A stretch of 10,042 bases of DNA from an uncultured Treponema sp. (GTDB lineage Bacteria; Spirochaetota; Spirochaetia; Treponematales; Treponemataceae): the NCBI GenBank assembly GCA_947165795.1, contig CAMVBP010000061.1, positions 1 to 10,042 on the forward strand, written 5' to 3'. The stretch's first letter is position 1; the number at the start of each line of letters is the position of its first letter. The notes under the pieces were generated by a model. That model was given only the letters and a program-made list of their open reading frames with translations, made no database searches and had not been told where the DNA came from. Both the position numbers and the translations under genes were made by a program. Positions 1 to 7,519 of the stretch are shown here, piece after piece.

Positions 1-2
1 AG

Positions 3-227
3 TCTAACGGTGAACTCTCATTCCTCGGTGGACAGAACATGTTCGACTACTTCGTTCCAGCTGGAGCTTATGCTAACGGTAAGAACCTTACAGCTTATGA
101 TGAATCAATCAACTCAGAATGGCGTGATCAGGTTCGTCAGTATGCTGCAGGAAAGAAGAGCCGTGCAGACGCTATCAAAGACTTCAAGCAGAGTGTATCT
201 GACAAGTACGGTATTGATATCGACTAA
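3..227 (+). CDS. Extracellular sugar-binding protein of an ABC transporter, C-terminal end only (partial)
   Basis: The frame is open from the left edge and ends at TAA 225-227, giving 74 residues that finish in KYGIDID. The stretch has the look of the last helices of a family 1 carbohydrate solute-binding protein: an aromatic GGQNMFDYFVPAG segment, then a charged amphipathic tail with DAIKDFKQSVSDKYG. Two MalF/MalG-type permeases follow on the same strand, which is the usual gene order for these systems, so the role in sugar capture outside the cytoplasmic membrane rests mostly on context. The codons favour C-ending forms (AAC, TTC, GAC) more than the first half of the next gene does, as expected for an abundant binding protein. 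The substrate cannot be named. The N-terminus, with any lipoprotein signal, lies outside the window. Confidence 0.75.
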   Translation, partial: SNGELSFLGGQNMFDYFVPAGAYANGKNLTAYDESINSEWRDQVRQYAAGKKSRADAIKDFKQSVSDKYGIDID

Positions 228-249
228 TAGCACAACGCTTTATTAAATA

Positions 250-280
250 AATAGGGCTGTCTTTTTGACAGCCCTATTTT
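250..280 (+). terminator. Intercistronic hairpin (attenuating terminator) between binding protein and permease genes
   Basis: AATAGGGCTGTC (250-261) pairs perfectly with GACAGCCCTATT (267-278) around a TTTTT loop, a 12-bp stem. The following U tract is short (TTTT, 277-280, partly inside the stem). It lies 22 bases after the binding-protein stop and 54 bases before the first permease. Hairpins at this place in sugar ABC operons are known to stabilise the upstream binding-protein mRNA and reduce permease expression. The short U tract suggests partial read-through here. Confidence 0.8.
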
Positions 281-333
281 GTACAAAAATAATAAAAAAG
301 TTTATTATTATCTAATTTTTTGGGGTGTCCACC

Positions 334-1323
334 ATGAAAAAAAAAGGAAGTATTAGTTATGCTAAATATGGATATATATTTAGTATTCCTTTTATAGTTG
401 CGTATTTAATTTTTTCTTTATACCCAACACTATATACAGCCATTATCGGTTTTACAAACTTAAAAGGTGTTAATAACACATCATGGCGTTTTCTAGATTT
501 TTCTAATTTTTTTGCAAATTATAAAACTGTATTAAAAATGCCTACTTTCCATAAAGCATTGTTAAATACTGTTAAATTATGGGTTTGCAACTTTATTCCA
601 CAGTTATTGCTTGCACTTCTTCTTTCGGCTTGGTTTACTAATCGCCGTACAAAAATTCCTGGAGAAGGTGCATTCAAAGTTCTTTTCTATATGCCAAATA
701 TTATTACTGCTTCTACTGTAGCAGTTTTGTTTGCTTCTCTTTTTGGTGCTCCTATGGGACCAGTTAATGACTTGTTAGTTAGATGGCATATTATTCAGGA
801 ACCATTTTTCTTCTTGGAATCTAAAGGTGCCGCTCAAGGTATTGTAATGTTTATACAGACCTGGCAGTGGTATGGATATACAATGATTATTCTTATTTCT
901 GGTGTTCTTGGTATTGACCCGGAAATTTTCGAAGCTGCTGATATTGATGGTGCAAACGGATGGCAGGTATTCTGGAAGATTACTGTTCCAAGTATTAAGA
1001 CTATTCTTTTGTTCACACTCATTACATCTCTTATTGGTGGTTTGAATATGTTCGATATTCCAAATCTTCTTGTTGTAAACAGTGGACCGGATAACGCTAC
1101 ACTTACTACAAGTGTACTTATTTATAAGCAGGCATTTAGTGGAGGATATTTGTATAACAGAGCTTCTGCAATGTCTATGATTATGTTTATAATTATAGTT
1201 ATTGCTTCTGCTATTATGTTCTACATAATGCGTGATAAAGACGAAGTTGCATTAAAGAAATTAAAGCGCAGAGAAGCAAAAGCAAAAAAACAGGCTTTGA
1301 AGCTTGCTAAAGGAGGCAACTAA
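334..1323 (+). CDS. Sugar ABC transporter permease, MalF/UgpA type
   Basis: Integral membrane subunit (329 residues) that pairs with the next gene product to form the pore of a sugar importer. An N-terminal hydrophobic segment (about residues 12-32) is followed by several more membrane segments. The cytoplasmic EAA loop that docks on the ATPase is clear: EAADIDGANGWQVFWKITVP begins at residue 200. The C-terminus is a Lys/Ala-rich basic tail. I place the start at ATG 334 because GGGGTG at 322-327 is a good ribosome binding site seven bases upstream; the longer GTG start at 325 would lie inside that site. The stop TAA overlaps the next ATG by one base (TAATG), so the two permeases are translationally coupled. 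The first third is notably AT-rich in its codons compared with its neighbours. No ATPase gene is present; a shared MsmK/MalK-like ATPase encoded elsewhere is likely (inference). Family assignment is firm, substrate unknown. Confidence 0.9.
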   Translation: MKKKGSISYAKYGYIFSIPFIVAYLIFSLYPTLYTAIIGFTNLKGVNNTSWRFLDFSNFFANYKTVLKMPTFHKALLNTVKLWVCNFIPQLLLALLLSAWFTNRRTKIPGEGAFKVLFYMPNIITASTVAVLFASLFGAPMGPVNDLLVRWHIIQEPFFFLESKGAAQGIVMFIQTWQWYGYTMIILISGVLGIDPEIFEAADIDGANGWQVFWKITVPSIKTILLFTLITSLIGGLNMFDIPNLLVVNSGPDNATLTTSVLIYKQAFSGGYLYNRASAMSMIMFIIIVIASAIMFYIMRDKDEVALKKLKRREAKAKKQALKLAKGGN

Positions 1324-2168
1324 TGAGTAACAAAAGTAAGTCAATGTCTATCTTTAAGTTCTTTGTTTTGTTTATCTGTATTATTCTTGCAATTTTGAGC
1401 TTAATGCCATTTATTATCATGATTGTAAACTCAACTCGTTCTACTGTTCAGATTCAGGCTCACGCAGTTTCTTTCCTTCCATCTACATATTTGTTCAAGA
1501 ACCTTAAAATCCTTACAGGTAAGAGTTTCCATCCATTAGTTGGATTCTTAAACTCTGTTCTTGTATCAAGTGGTGTTTCAATCTGTGCCTTGTACTTCTC
1601 TACATTAACTGCTTATGCAATCGTAATGTATGAGTGGAAGCTTAAGAATGCTTTCTTCAGCTTTATTATGGCAGTTATGATGATTCCTGCTACTATTACA
1701 ATCATTGGTTTCTACCAGATGGTTTATAAGGTTCATCTTGCTAACAAATTGATTATGCTTATTTTGCCTGCAATTGCTTCTCCACAGCTCGTATTCTTTA
1801 TGCGACAGTATATGAAGCCTGCTGTTCCGCCTTCACTGGTTGAATCTGCACGTATTGACGGTTCTCCGGAGTTCTTAACATTTAATGCTATTGTACTTCC
1901 AATTATGAAACCGGCTATTGCTACACAGGCAATTTTTACATTCGTAACAAGCTGGAATGAATTGTTCAGACCTCTTGTATTGCTTACAAAGCAATCTAAG
2001 TTTACGTTACCTATTATGGTATCTCTCCTTCGTGGTGATATTTATAAGACAGAATACGGTAGCGTTTATCTTGGACTTACTCTTACTGCATTACCACTTA
2101 TTGTAATATATCTGTTCCTTTCTAGATATATTGTTGCTGGTGTTGCAATGGGTTCTGTAAAGGGTTAA
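1323..2168 (+). CDS. Sugar ABC transporter permease, MalG/UgpE type
   Basis: Second pore subunit (281 residues) of the sugar importer. It has a hydrophobic N-terminal anchor (about residues 11-33), several further membrane segments, and the EAA loop ESARIDGSPEFLTFNAIVLP starting at residue 174, followed by the PIMKPAI segment typical of MalG-like proteins. AGGAGG at 1311-1316 lies six bases before the ATG, a strong ribosome binding site, and the start overlaps the upstream stop. The short C-terminal tail ending in VAGVAMGSVKG is normal for this family. It closes the operon, since a strong terminator follows at 2239-2280. Substrate not determinable; the family range includes maltose and other oligosaccharides and glycerol-3-phosphate. 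Confidence 0.9.
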   Translation: MSNKSKSMSIFKFFVLFICIILAILSLMPFIIMIVNSTRSTVQIQAHAVSFLPSTYLFKNLKILTGKSFHPLVGFLNSVLVSSGVSICALYFSTLTAYAIVMYEWKLKNAFFSFIMAVMMIPATITIIGFYQMVYKVHLANKLIMLILPAIASPQLVFFMRQYMKPAVPPSLVESARIDGSPEFLTFNAIVLPIMKPAIATQAIFTFVTSWNELFRPLVLLTKQSKFTLPIMVSLLRGDIYKTEYGSVYLGLTLTALPLIVIYLFLSRYIVAGVAMGSVKG

Positions 2169-2238
2169 TTTTTCTTTTCCGATATTGTTGCCAAGGGACA
2201 CTCATGGTATTCATACACGGATAAAAAAAATTACTTAT

Positions 2239-2280
2239 AAAAGCTTTCTGATAAATATTTATCAGAAAGCTTTTTTTTTT
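2239..2280 (+). terminator. Strong palindromic rho-independent terminator after the sugar permease operon
   Basis: The sequence from AAAGCTTTCTGATAAAT through ATTTATCAGAAAGCTTT is a perfect palindrome centred between 2256 and 2257, and is followed by an uninterrupted T run to 2280. The stem can reach about 16 bp. It ends the operon that starts left of the window. The 70 bases between the permease stop and this hairpin hold no recognisable gene. Confidence 0.9.
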
Positions 2281-2311
2281 TGCATTTTTATAAGACGCAA
2301 GAATGCATTAT

Positions 2312-2340
2312 TCAAACAAAGACTATTTTGCATTGTTTGA
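2312..2340. repeat. Short inverted repeat upstream of the copA promoter
   Basis: TCAAACAA (2312-2319) and TTGTTTGA (2333-2340) form an exact 8-bp inverted repeat with arm starts 21 bp apart, about two helical turns. It lies about 35 bp upstream of the predicted -35 box of copA. It could bind a dimeric regulator, but sequence this AT-rich produces such repeats by chance, so the call is tentative. Confidence 0.25.
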
Positions 2341-2374
2341 TTTATAAATGTTCTTGTTATATTCAACTAACACC

Positions 2375-2404
2375 TTGACCTTTACATTACAAAATAATTA
2401 TATT
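2375..2404 (+). promoter_or_regulatory. Predicted sigma-70-type promoter of copA, placed for a leaderless mRNA
   Basis: TTGACC (2375-2380) and TATATT (2399-2404) each match the vegetative consensus at five of six bases with an 18-bp spacer. Only ten bases separate the -10 box from the copA ATG at 2415, so transcription should begin about three or four bases before the start codon. There is no Shine-Dalgarno sequence in TTTAAATCAGTT just upstream, which fits leaderless translation. No dyad of the MerR/CueR type lies in the spacer. Confidence 0.6.
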
Positions 2405-2414
2405 TAAATCAGTT

Positions 2415-5033
2415 ATGGAAAAATACAATGTAAGCGGTATGAGTTGTGCCGCTTGTGTAGCAAGGGTAGAAAAAGCAGTTTCTAAAGTAAAAGGCGTTCA
2501 GTCATGTTCTGTAAGTCTTCTTACAAATTCTATGGGCGTAGAAGGAAATGCTTCTGCAGAGGATATAATTTCTGCAGTTCAAAAAGCAGGCTATGATGCA
2601 AGCCTAAACAATTCAGGCCGCTCATTAAACGAAAACAATCCTAACAATTCTGGTTCTTCAGGTAGAAATAATTCTTCCTGTAATGCAGCTAGTTCCGCAA
2701 ATGCAAATTTTGATTCAGAAGGAAGACTGGAAATTTCTCTCTTAAAGAAAAGGCTTATTTCTTCTGTTTTGTTCCTTGTTGTTTTAATGTATTTTTCTAT
2801 GGGACACATGATGTGGAACTTTCCTGTTCCTGCATTTTTTATTGGCAATCATCTTGGAATTGCAGTCCTTCAACTGATTCTTTGCATCATAATAATGATT
2901 ATTAACAGGAAATTTTTTTTAAATGGTTTTAAATCTTTATTACATTTTGCACCGAACATGGATACTCTGGTAGCTTTGGGCTCCGGAATTTCTTTTGTTT
3001 ATAGTCTTATCGTTTTATTTTTAATGACAGCGTCTGCCGGCGATTCAGAAAAAATCATGCACTATATGAACAATTTATACTTTGAAAGTGCCGCAATGAT
3101 TTTAACTTTAATTACAGTCGGTAAGCTTTTGGAAGCGTTTTCTAAAGGAAAAACAACAAGCGCATTAAAGTCATTAATTAATCTTTCTCCGCAGACTGCC
3201 TGCATTATTAAAGATGGAAAGGAAGTTGTTATTCCAATCTCTCAGATAAAAAAAGATGATATGTTTATAGTTCGTGCAGGAGAAAATATTCCTGCTGACG
3301 GAATAATTATTGAAGGTTCTGCAAGTATTAATGAAGCCGCTCTAACAGGCGAGTCGATTCCTGCAGATAAGAAAGAAGGTGATTCTGTTTCTGCCGCAAC
3401 AACAAATCTTTCTGGATTTATAAAATGCCGTGCCGAAAAAGTAGGGCAGGATACAATGCTTGCAAAAATAATTCAGCTTGTAAGTGATTCTTCTGCAACA
3501 AAAGCACCTATTGCAAAGGTTGCAGATAAGGTTTCGGGCGTTTTTGTTCCTGTTGTTCTTGGAATATCGCTGATTACTTTTTTAATCTGGATTATAAGCG
3601 GTGCAGATTTTTCCTGGAGTCTTGAACGAGCAATATCTGTTTTGGTTGTAAGCTGCCCGTGTGCTTTAGGACTTGCGACTCCTGTTGCAATTATGGTAGG
3701 AAACGGCGTCGGCGCACGAAACGGGATTTTATTTAAAACTTCTGCGGCGCTGGAAACTGCAGGAAAAATAAATACGGTTATTCTGGATAAAACAGGAACT
3801 ATAACAAAGGGAGAACCTTCTGTTACAGATATAATTCCTTTTTCGAATGATTATAATGATGATGATTTATTAAAAATTGCCGGGCAGATTGAAGCAAAAA
3901 GTTCTCATCCGCTTGCAAAAGCCGTAATCAGAAAATGCGAAGAAAAATTTGGCAGTGAATTTATACAGGATGAATCGCTTTTTAAGATAAGTGATTTTAA
4001 GGAAGTTTCTGGGAACGGCTTAAAATGCACAATAAACGGAAAAACTGTTTGTGCCGGTAAGAAAGATTTTATATTAAATCAGTTGGTTTTAAATGATTCG
4101 GATTCAAAAAATAAAGGAAATGAATTAAACAGTTTTGTTTTTGAAGCAGAAAAAAAACTTGATGAACTTTCTTCTGAAGGAAAAACTCCTTTACTGTTTT
4201 CTGTGAATGACAGCCTGATTGGAATTATAGCTGTTAGTGATGTAATAAAAGAAGATTCCGTAAATGCAGTAAACCTTTTAAAAAATATGGGAATTAAAGT
4301 TGTAATGCTTACTGGTGATAACAAAAAGACTGCAGATGTAATTGGAAAAAAGGTTGGAGTTAATAAGGTTATTGCAGAAGTTTTACCTGATGAAAAACAA
4401 AAGGTTGTAAGGCAGTTTTCTTCTAATGGAAAAGTCTGTATGGTTGGAGACGGAATAAACGACGCACCGGCTCTGGTTTCTGCAGATCTTGGAGTTGCTA
4501 TTGGATCCGGTTCGGATATTGCAATAGATTCTGCAGAAGTTGTGGTTGTAAAAAGCCGGCTTTCTGATGTTCCTGCTTTAATTAGACTTGGAAGGCATAC
4601 CTTAAAAAATATTTATGAAAATTTGTTCTGGGCATTTTTCTATAATATTGTACTTATTCCGGTTGCTGCAGGTGCTTACTTTAAATTATTGGGCTTACAG
4701 ATGAATCCTATGTTTGGCGCTGCGGCAATGAGCCTTTCAAGTTTTTGCGTTGTAACTAATGCGCTGCGATTAAATTTTGTAAAGATAAAAAAAGAAATAA
4801 ATTGCAAGGAGACCAAAATGGCAGAAAATATTAAGAAAATAATTAAAGTGGACGGAATGATGTGTGAGCATTGTGAAGCACATGTAAAGGAAGCTTTGGA
4901 AAGCATAAAGGGAGTAGAAAGCGCTTCTGCTGATCACAAAAAAGGTGAGGTTGAACTTGAGCTTTCAAAAGCAGTAAAGGATTCTGCTCTTGAAAAAGCC
5001 GTAAAAAAAGCAGGCTATACTTTTATTGCCTGA
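2415..5033 (+). CDS. copA: Cu(I)-exporting P1B-type ATPase CopA fused to a C-terminal CopZ-like chaperone domain
   Basis: ATP-driven pump in the cytoplasmic membrane that expels Cu(I). Features of the 872 residues in order: an HMA metal-binding domain with GMSCAAC (C11, C14); an Asn/Ser/Gly-rich linker (about 64-98); membrane helices; actuator-domain TGE (311-313); the membrane CPC motif (414-416); phosphorylated aspartate D458 in DKTGT; nucleotide-binding H498-P499; and GDGINDAP (678-685). The late membrane motifs Y743-N744 and M772-SLSS are those of the Cu(I) class, P1B-1. After the last helix comes a short lysine-rich linker and a second full HMA domain (about 808-872) with GMMCEHC (C817, C820). 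A typical CopA carries HMA domains only at the N-terminus, so this end is unusual and looks like a fused copZ. The start at 2415 places the HMA strand directly at the N-terminus, and a promoter lies just upstream. The gene converges on ecfT with three bases between stops. Confidence 0.93.
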   Translation: MEKYNVSGMSCAACVARVEKAVSKVKGVQSCSVSLLTNSMGVEGNASAEDIISAVQKAGYDASLNNSGRSLNENNPNNSGSSGRNNSSCNAASSANANFDSEGRLEISLLKKRLISSVLFLVVLMYFSMGHMMWNFPVPAFFIGNHLGIAVLQLILCIIIMIINRKFFLNGFKSLLHFAPNMDTLVALGSGISFVYSLIVLFLMTASAGDSEKIMHYMNNLYFESAAMILTLITVGKLLEAFSKGKTTSALKSLINLSPQTACIIKDGKEVVIPISQIKKDDMFIVRAGENIPADGIIIEGSASINEAALTGESIPADKKEGDSVSAATTNLSGFIKCRAEKVGQDTMLAKIIQLVSDSSATKAPIAKVADKVSGVFVPVVLGISLITFLIWIISGADFSWSLERAISVLVVSCPCALGLATPVAIMVGNGVGARNGILFKTSAALETAGKINTVILDKTGTITKGEPSVTDIIPFSNDYNDDDLLKIAGQIEAKSSHPLAKAVIRKCEEKFGSEFIQDESLFKISDFKEVSGNGLKCTINGKTVCAGKKDFILNQLVLNDSDSKNKGNELNSFVFEAEKKLDELSSEGKTPLLFSVNDSLIGIIAVSDVIKEDSVNAVNLLKNMGIKVVMLTGDNKKTADVIGKKVGVNKVIAEVLPDEKQKVVRQFSSNGKVCMVGDGINDAPALVSADLGVAIGSGSDIAIDSAEVVVVKSRLSDVPALIRLGRHTLKNIYENLFWAFFYNIVLIPVAAGAYFKLLGLQMNPMFGAAAMSLSSFCVVTNALRLNFVKIKKEINCKETKMAENIKKIIKVDGMMCEHCEAHVKEALESIKGVESASADHKKGEVELELSKAVKDSALEKAVKKAGYTFIA
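4787..4800 (+). other. A7 tract with an out-of-frame stop at the copA/copZ junction
   Basis: Seven A residues at 4787-4793 lie in the codons after the last CopA membrane helix. The triplet TAA at 4798-4800 sits in the +1 frame. A loss of one A in DNA or RNA, or a +1 slip in translation, would end CopA at that stop and leave the chaperone part as a separate cistron. As written the frame runs through. Confidence 0.7.
4806..5033 (+). CDS. Possible free CopZ-like copper chaperone from an internal, in-frame start (AAGGAG at 4806-4811, ATG at 4818)
   Basis: AAGGAG lies six bases before ATG 4818, which is in frame with copA (codon 802). Translation from here would give a 71-residue protein, MAENIKKIIKVDGMMCEHC onward, with the length and layout of a stand-alone CopZ: one HMA fold, metal-binding C16 and C19 in this numbering, and nothing else. 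CopZ carries Cu(I) in the cytoplasm to CopA or to a copper sensor. The ribosome binding site is much better than that of copA itself, which has none. Either this is a second product made from within copA, or it is a relic of a separate copZ fused by a frameshift in the A7 tract just upstream. The sequence alone cannot tell which. Coordinates include the ribosome binding site. Confidence 0.55.
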   Translation, partial: KETKMAENIKKIIKVDGMMCEHCEAHVKEALESIKGVESASADHKKGEVELELSKAVKDSALEKAVKKAGYTFIA

Positions 5034-5036
5034 GTT

Positions 5037-5795
5037 TTAGAATATAAAGCCAGCTGCAATTATTCCTGCAGAAATTAAAACTGTGAGGAAATCAATAAAT
5101 TTGAAAGGATATACCTTTACACTTTTTCCTTTTTTTCTTAAATGAAAGCCGCGTAATTCTGTAGCAATTGCAGAAGAATCGATTCTTTTTACAGAAGAAA
5201 GTAAAAGTGGAACACAAAGCGGCAGAACAAGTGAAAGCTTTTTAAAAGGATTTTTTGTTTCAAAGTCTACGCCGCGGGAAGTCTGAGCTTCCATAATGTA
5301 GTTCATTTCGTTTCCAAATAAAGGAATAAATTTTATTGCAGTTGTAAAAGTGAATGCATATTTGTACGGAATGTGCAGATTATTTACAAGTACATTTGAA
5401 AGATCTGAAAGCTTTGTAACACTAATCATTATAGAAAGCGGAAGTGTTGCGCCCATTAATCTTAAAACAAGATATGCACCGTTTAATAAACCTGTATCTG
5501 TAATTGGAAAACTTCCGATTGAAAAAACAGGTTCGCCTCTGCGGATAATTAAAACCTGAATTATAAAAAGGAATAAAGAGATTTTAATTAAGCCCCGCAG
5601 TAAATTAAATGCCCTTGAAAAGATTCCTGCAATAATAGCAAGCAAAAGATTTAATGCAATTACAGCAAGAAGAACAATATATGAAGAACTGGCAAAGGCT
5701 GTAATACAAATCGAAATTGAAAGAATAAGCTTTACCAGCGGATGCATTTTATGAAGAAGTGAATTTCCGTCTATATAATCTAAAAAGCCTTTCAT
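5037..5795 (-). CDS. ecfT: ECF transporter transmembrane (T) component EcfT
   Basis: Membrane scaffold (252 residues) of an energy-coupling-factor importer, linking the substrate-binding S-component to the ATPases. It has hydrophobic segments at about 23-65, 70-84, 105-124 and 236-252, and two cytoplasmic coupling helices with the family's arginine signatures: AQTSRGVD (R174) and ATELRGF (R215), which insert into grooves of the two ATPase domains. The N-terminal DGNSLLHKMHPLVKL segment is also typical of CbiQ/EcfT. The ATG overlaps the ATPase stop as ATGA, and GGAG lies eight bases upstream, so translation is coupled. It is the last gene of the operon. Its stop is only three bases from that of convergent copA and I see no convincing terminator between them. 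Family certain; which S-components it serves is inferred from the operon. Confidence 0.92.
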   Translation of the reverse strand: MKGFLDYIDGNSLLHKMHPLVKLILSISICITAFASSSYIVLLAVIALNLLLAIIAGIFSRAFNLLRGLIKISLFLFIIQVLIIRRGEPVFSIGSFPITDTGLLNGAYLVLRLMGATLPLSIMISVTKLSDLSNVLVNNLHIPYKYAFTFTTAIKFIPLFGNEMNYIMEAQTSRGVDFETKNPFKKLSLVLPLCVPLLLSSVKRIDSSAIATELRGFHLRKKGKSVKVYPFKFIDFLTVLISAGIIAAGFIF

Positions 5796-7507
5796 GCTAT
5801 TTTCTCCAGTTTTTCAATAAGTTCTTCAGTGGCAAATGTGTTGTAAAAATATTCGCCAAGGTAATCACAGGTTTCTGCAATCTGAGGTTTTGCAAGTCTT
5901 GTATATTTTAAAAGCTCGTTATCCGAAAGAATATGTTTTGTAATTCCCTGTGCAATGAGTCTGCCGTTTGTCATAACTAAAAGACGTGTTGCAAAATCAA
6001 GGATAACTTCCATATCATGGCAAACCATAATTACTGTAGTTCCCTGTCTGTTAAGCTCTTTAATCTTTCCCATAAGTTCCATACATTCCTTGTAATCAAG
6101 GCCTGTTGTAGGTTCGTCAAGAATAAGAATGTCGCTTTGCAATGAAATAAGACATGCAAGGCAAAGTTTTTGTCTTTGTCCGCGGCTTAAATCAAATGGA
6201 TTTTTTGTTTCGTCAAATTCAAAATCTTCTATAATTTGGTTTGTACGTTTTTCAATTTCTTCCTGTGGAAGTCCGATGTTTTTAAGGCTGAATTGAATTT
6301 CTTCGCGAACAGTTTTACAGCAAATCTGTCGGTCCGGATTCTGGAATAAAAATCCTATATTTTTTGCAAGTTTACTTGTTTTTACTTTCTTTGTGTTGTG
6401 ATTGAGAATTGTAACGTCACCTTTTGCAGGTTTTAAAAGGCCGTTGCAAAGTTTAGAAAAAGTTGATTTTCCGGCGCCGTTTGAACCTATAATTGCAACA
6501 AAATCACCTTTATTAATAGAAACGTTTATATCTGTAAGTCCGGCTTCGTTTTTGTAAGAAAAATGAACATGCTCAAATTTTAAAATTTCCTGAGCATTTT
6601 CCAATGAACCGTTTTCATCTATATTATCGTTAGCTGCGTAAGGTAATTCTTTACCTTTTATGATTTCTTTTTTAATTATTTCTCCGGCCTCGAACGCATT
6701 CAAAGGAATCTGAAGGTTTTCGTCATTTTTCAATAAATTTTCTTTTTTAAGTTTATTTATTAATGTAACAACGCGCGGAATGTTAATTCCCATTTTTTCC
6801 ATTTCTTCGGAGCGTTTTAGAACTTTGCGAACTTCATCAAACGCAAAAAGACTTCCTTTGTCTAAAACTGCAAGCTTTTTTGCAAATTCACAAAGCAGCA
6901 TGATTTTCTGTTCAACAACAATAATTGTGATTCCTTTTTCCTGGTTCAGCTTTTTTAAAAGTGAAAAAATCTGATAGCTTGAAGCAGGATCAAGCTCGCC
7001 GGTCGGTTCATCTAAAACTAAGATTTTTGGCTGAAGTGCAAGAATTGCTGCAATTGCAACCTTTTGTTTTTGTCCGCCGCTTAAAGAAGAAATATCTCTA
7101 TAGCGTAAATCGCTGATTCCAACTTCTTTAAGTGTGAAAGAAACACGGTCTTCGATTTCTTCTTTTGGAATTCCAAAGTTTTCAAGACCGAATAAAATCT
7201 CGTCTTCAACAATTGTATTAATAATCTGACTGTCTATATCCTGAAAAACAGAGCCGACACTGAGTGCAAGCATTCCCGGAGGTGTTTCAAAAGTGTCTTT
7301 ACCATTTACCAGAACATTTCCGTAATAGTCGCCATGAAAATGGTGCGGAATCAATGCGTTTATTGAATTACACAAAGTTGATTTTCCGGCTCCGGATTCA
7401 CCAATTATTCCAATGAAATCTCCATCTTCGATTTTCATTGTAATTTTATTTAATGCATTTGTTTTTGCATCCTGATACTTAAACGTCAGATTATTAATTT
7501 CAATCAT
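5792..7507 (-). CDS. ECF transporter ATPase, two fused nucleotide-binding domains (EcfA-EcfA')
   Basis: Cytoplasmic ATPase (571 residues) that powers the ECF importer, with both halves in one chain. Domain 1: Walker A GESGAGKST (36-44), Q-loop Q89, signature LSGGQKQ (142-148), Walker B ending in D166-E167. Its H-loop position reads VVEQK, so Q200 stands where the family normally has histidine. Domain 2: Walker A GSNGAGKST (341-349), Q-loop Q389, signature LSRGQRQ (440-446), Walker B D464-E465, and a normal H-loop histidine H497 in VCHD. A Lys/Glu-rich linker (about 225-305) joins them. Most ECF systems use two separate ATPases; fused ones are known in dedicated modules such as YkoD-type transporters. 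It starts 12 bases after the S-component stop and overlaps ecfT by four bases. Only a weak ribosome site (GGAAA) is visible, so coupling to the upstream gene is likely. Confidence 0.92.
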   Translation of the reverse strand: MIEINNLTFKYQDAKTNALNKITMKIEDGDFIGIIGESGAGKSTLCNSINALIPHHFHGDYYGNVLVNGKDTFETPPGMLALSVGSVFQDIDSQIINTIVEDEILFGLENFGIPKEEIEDRVSFTLKEVGISDLRYRDISSLSGGQKQKVAIAAILALQPKILVLDEPTGELDPASSYQIFSLLKKLNQEKGITIIVVEQKIMLLCEFAKKLAVLDKGSLFAFDEVRKVLKRSEEMEKMGINIPRVVTLINKLKKENLLKNDENLQIPLNAFEAGEIIKKEIIKGKELPYAANDNIDENGSLENAQEILKFEHVHFSYKNEAGLTDINVSINKGDFVAIIGSNGAGKSTFSKLCNGLLKPAKGDVTILNHNTKKVKTSKLAKNIGFLFQNPDRQICCKTVREEIQFSLKNIGLPQEEIEKRTNQIIEDFEFDETKNPFDLSRGQRQKLCLACLISLQSDILILDEPTTGLDYKECMELMGKIKELNRQGTTVIMVCHDMEVILDFATRLLVMTNGRLIAQGITKHILSDNELLKYTRLAKPQIAETCDYLGEYFYNTFATEELIEKLEKIA

Positions 7508-7519
7508 AATATTTCCAGT

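Noticed and set aside
325..333. GTG 325 as start of the first sugar permease
   Set aside because: The GTG is part of the GGGGTG ribosome site for ATG 334 and would have no site of its own.
2375..2404. CueR/MerR-type copper operator in the copA promoter
   Set aside because: The spacer is 18 bp, not 19-20, and contains no dyad; ACCTT appears without its inverted partner.
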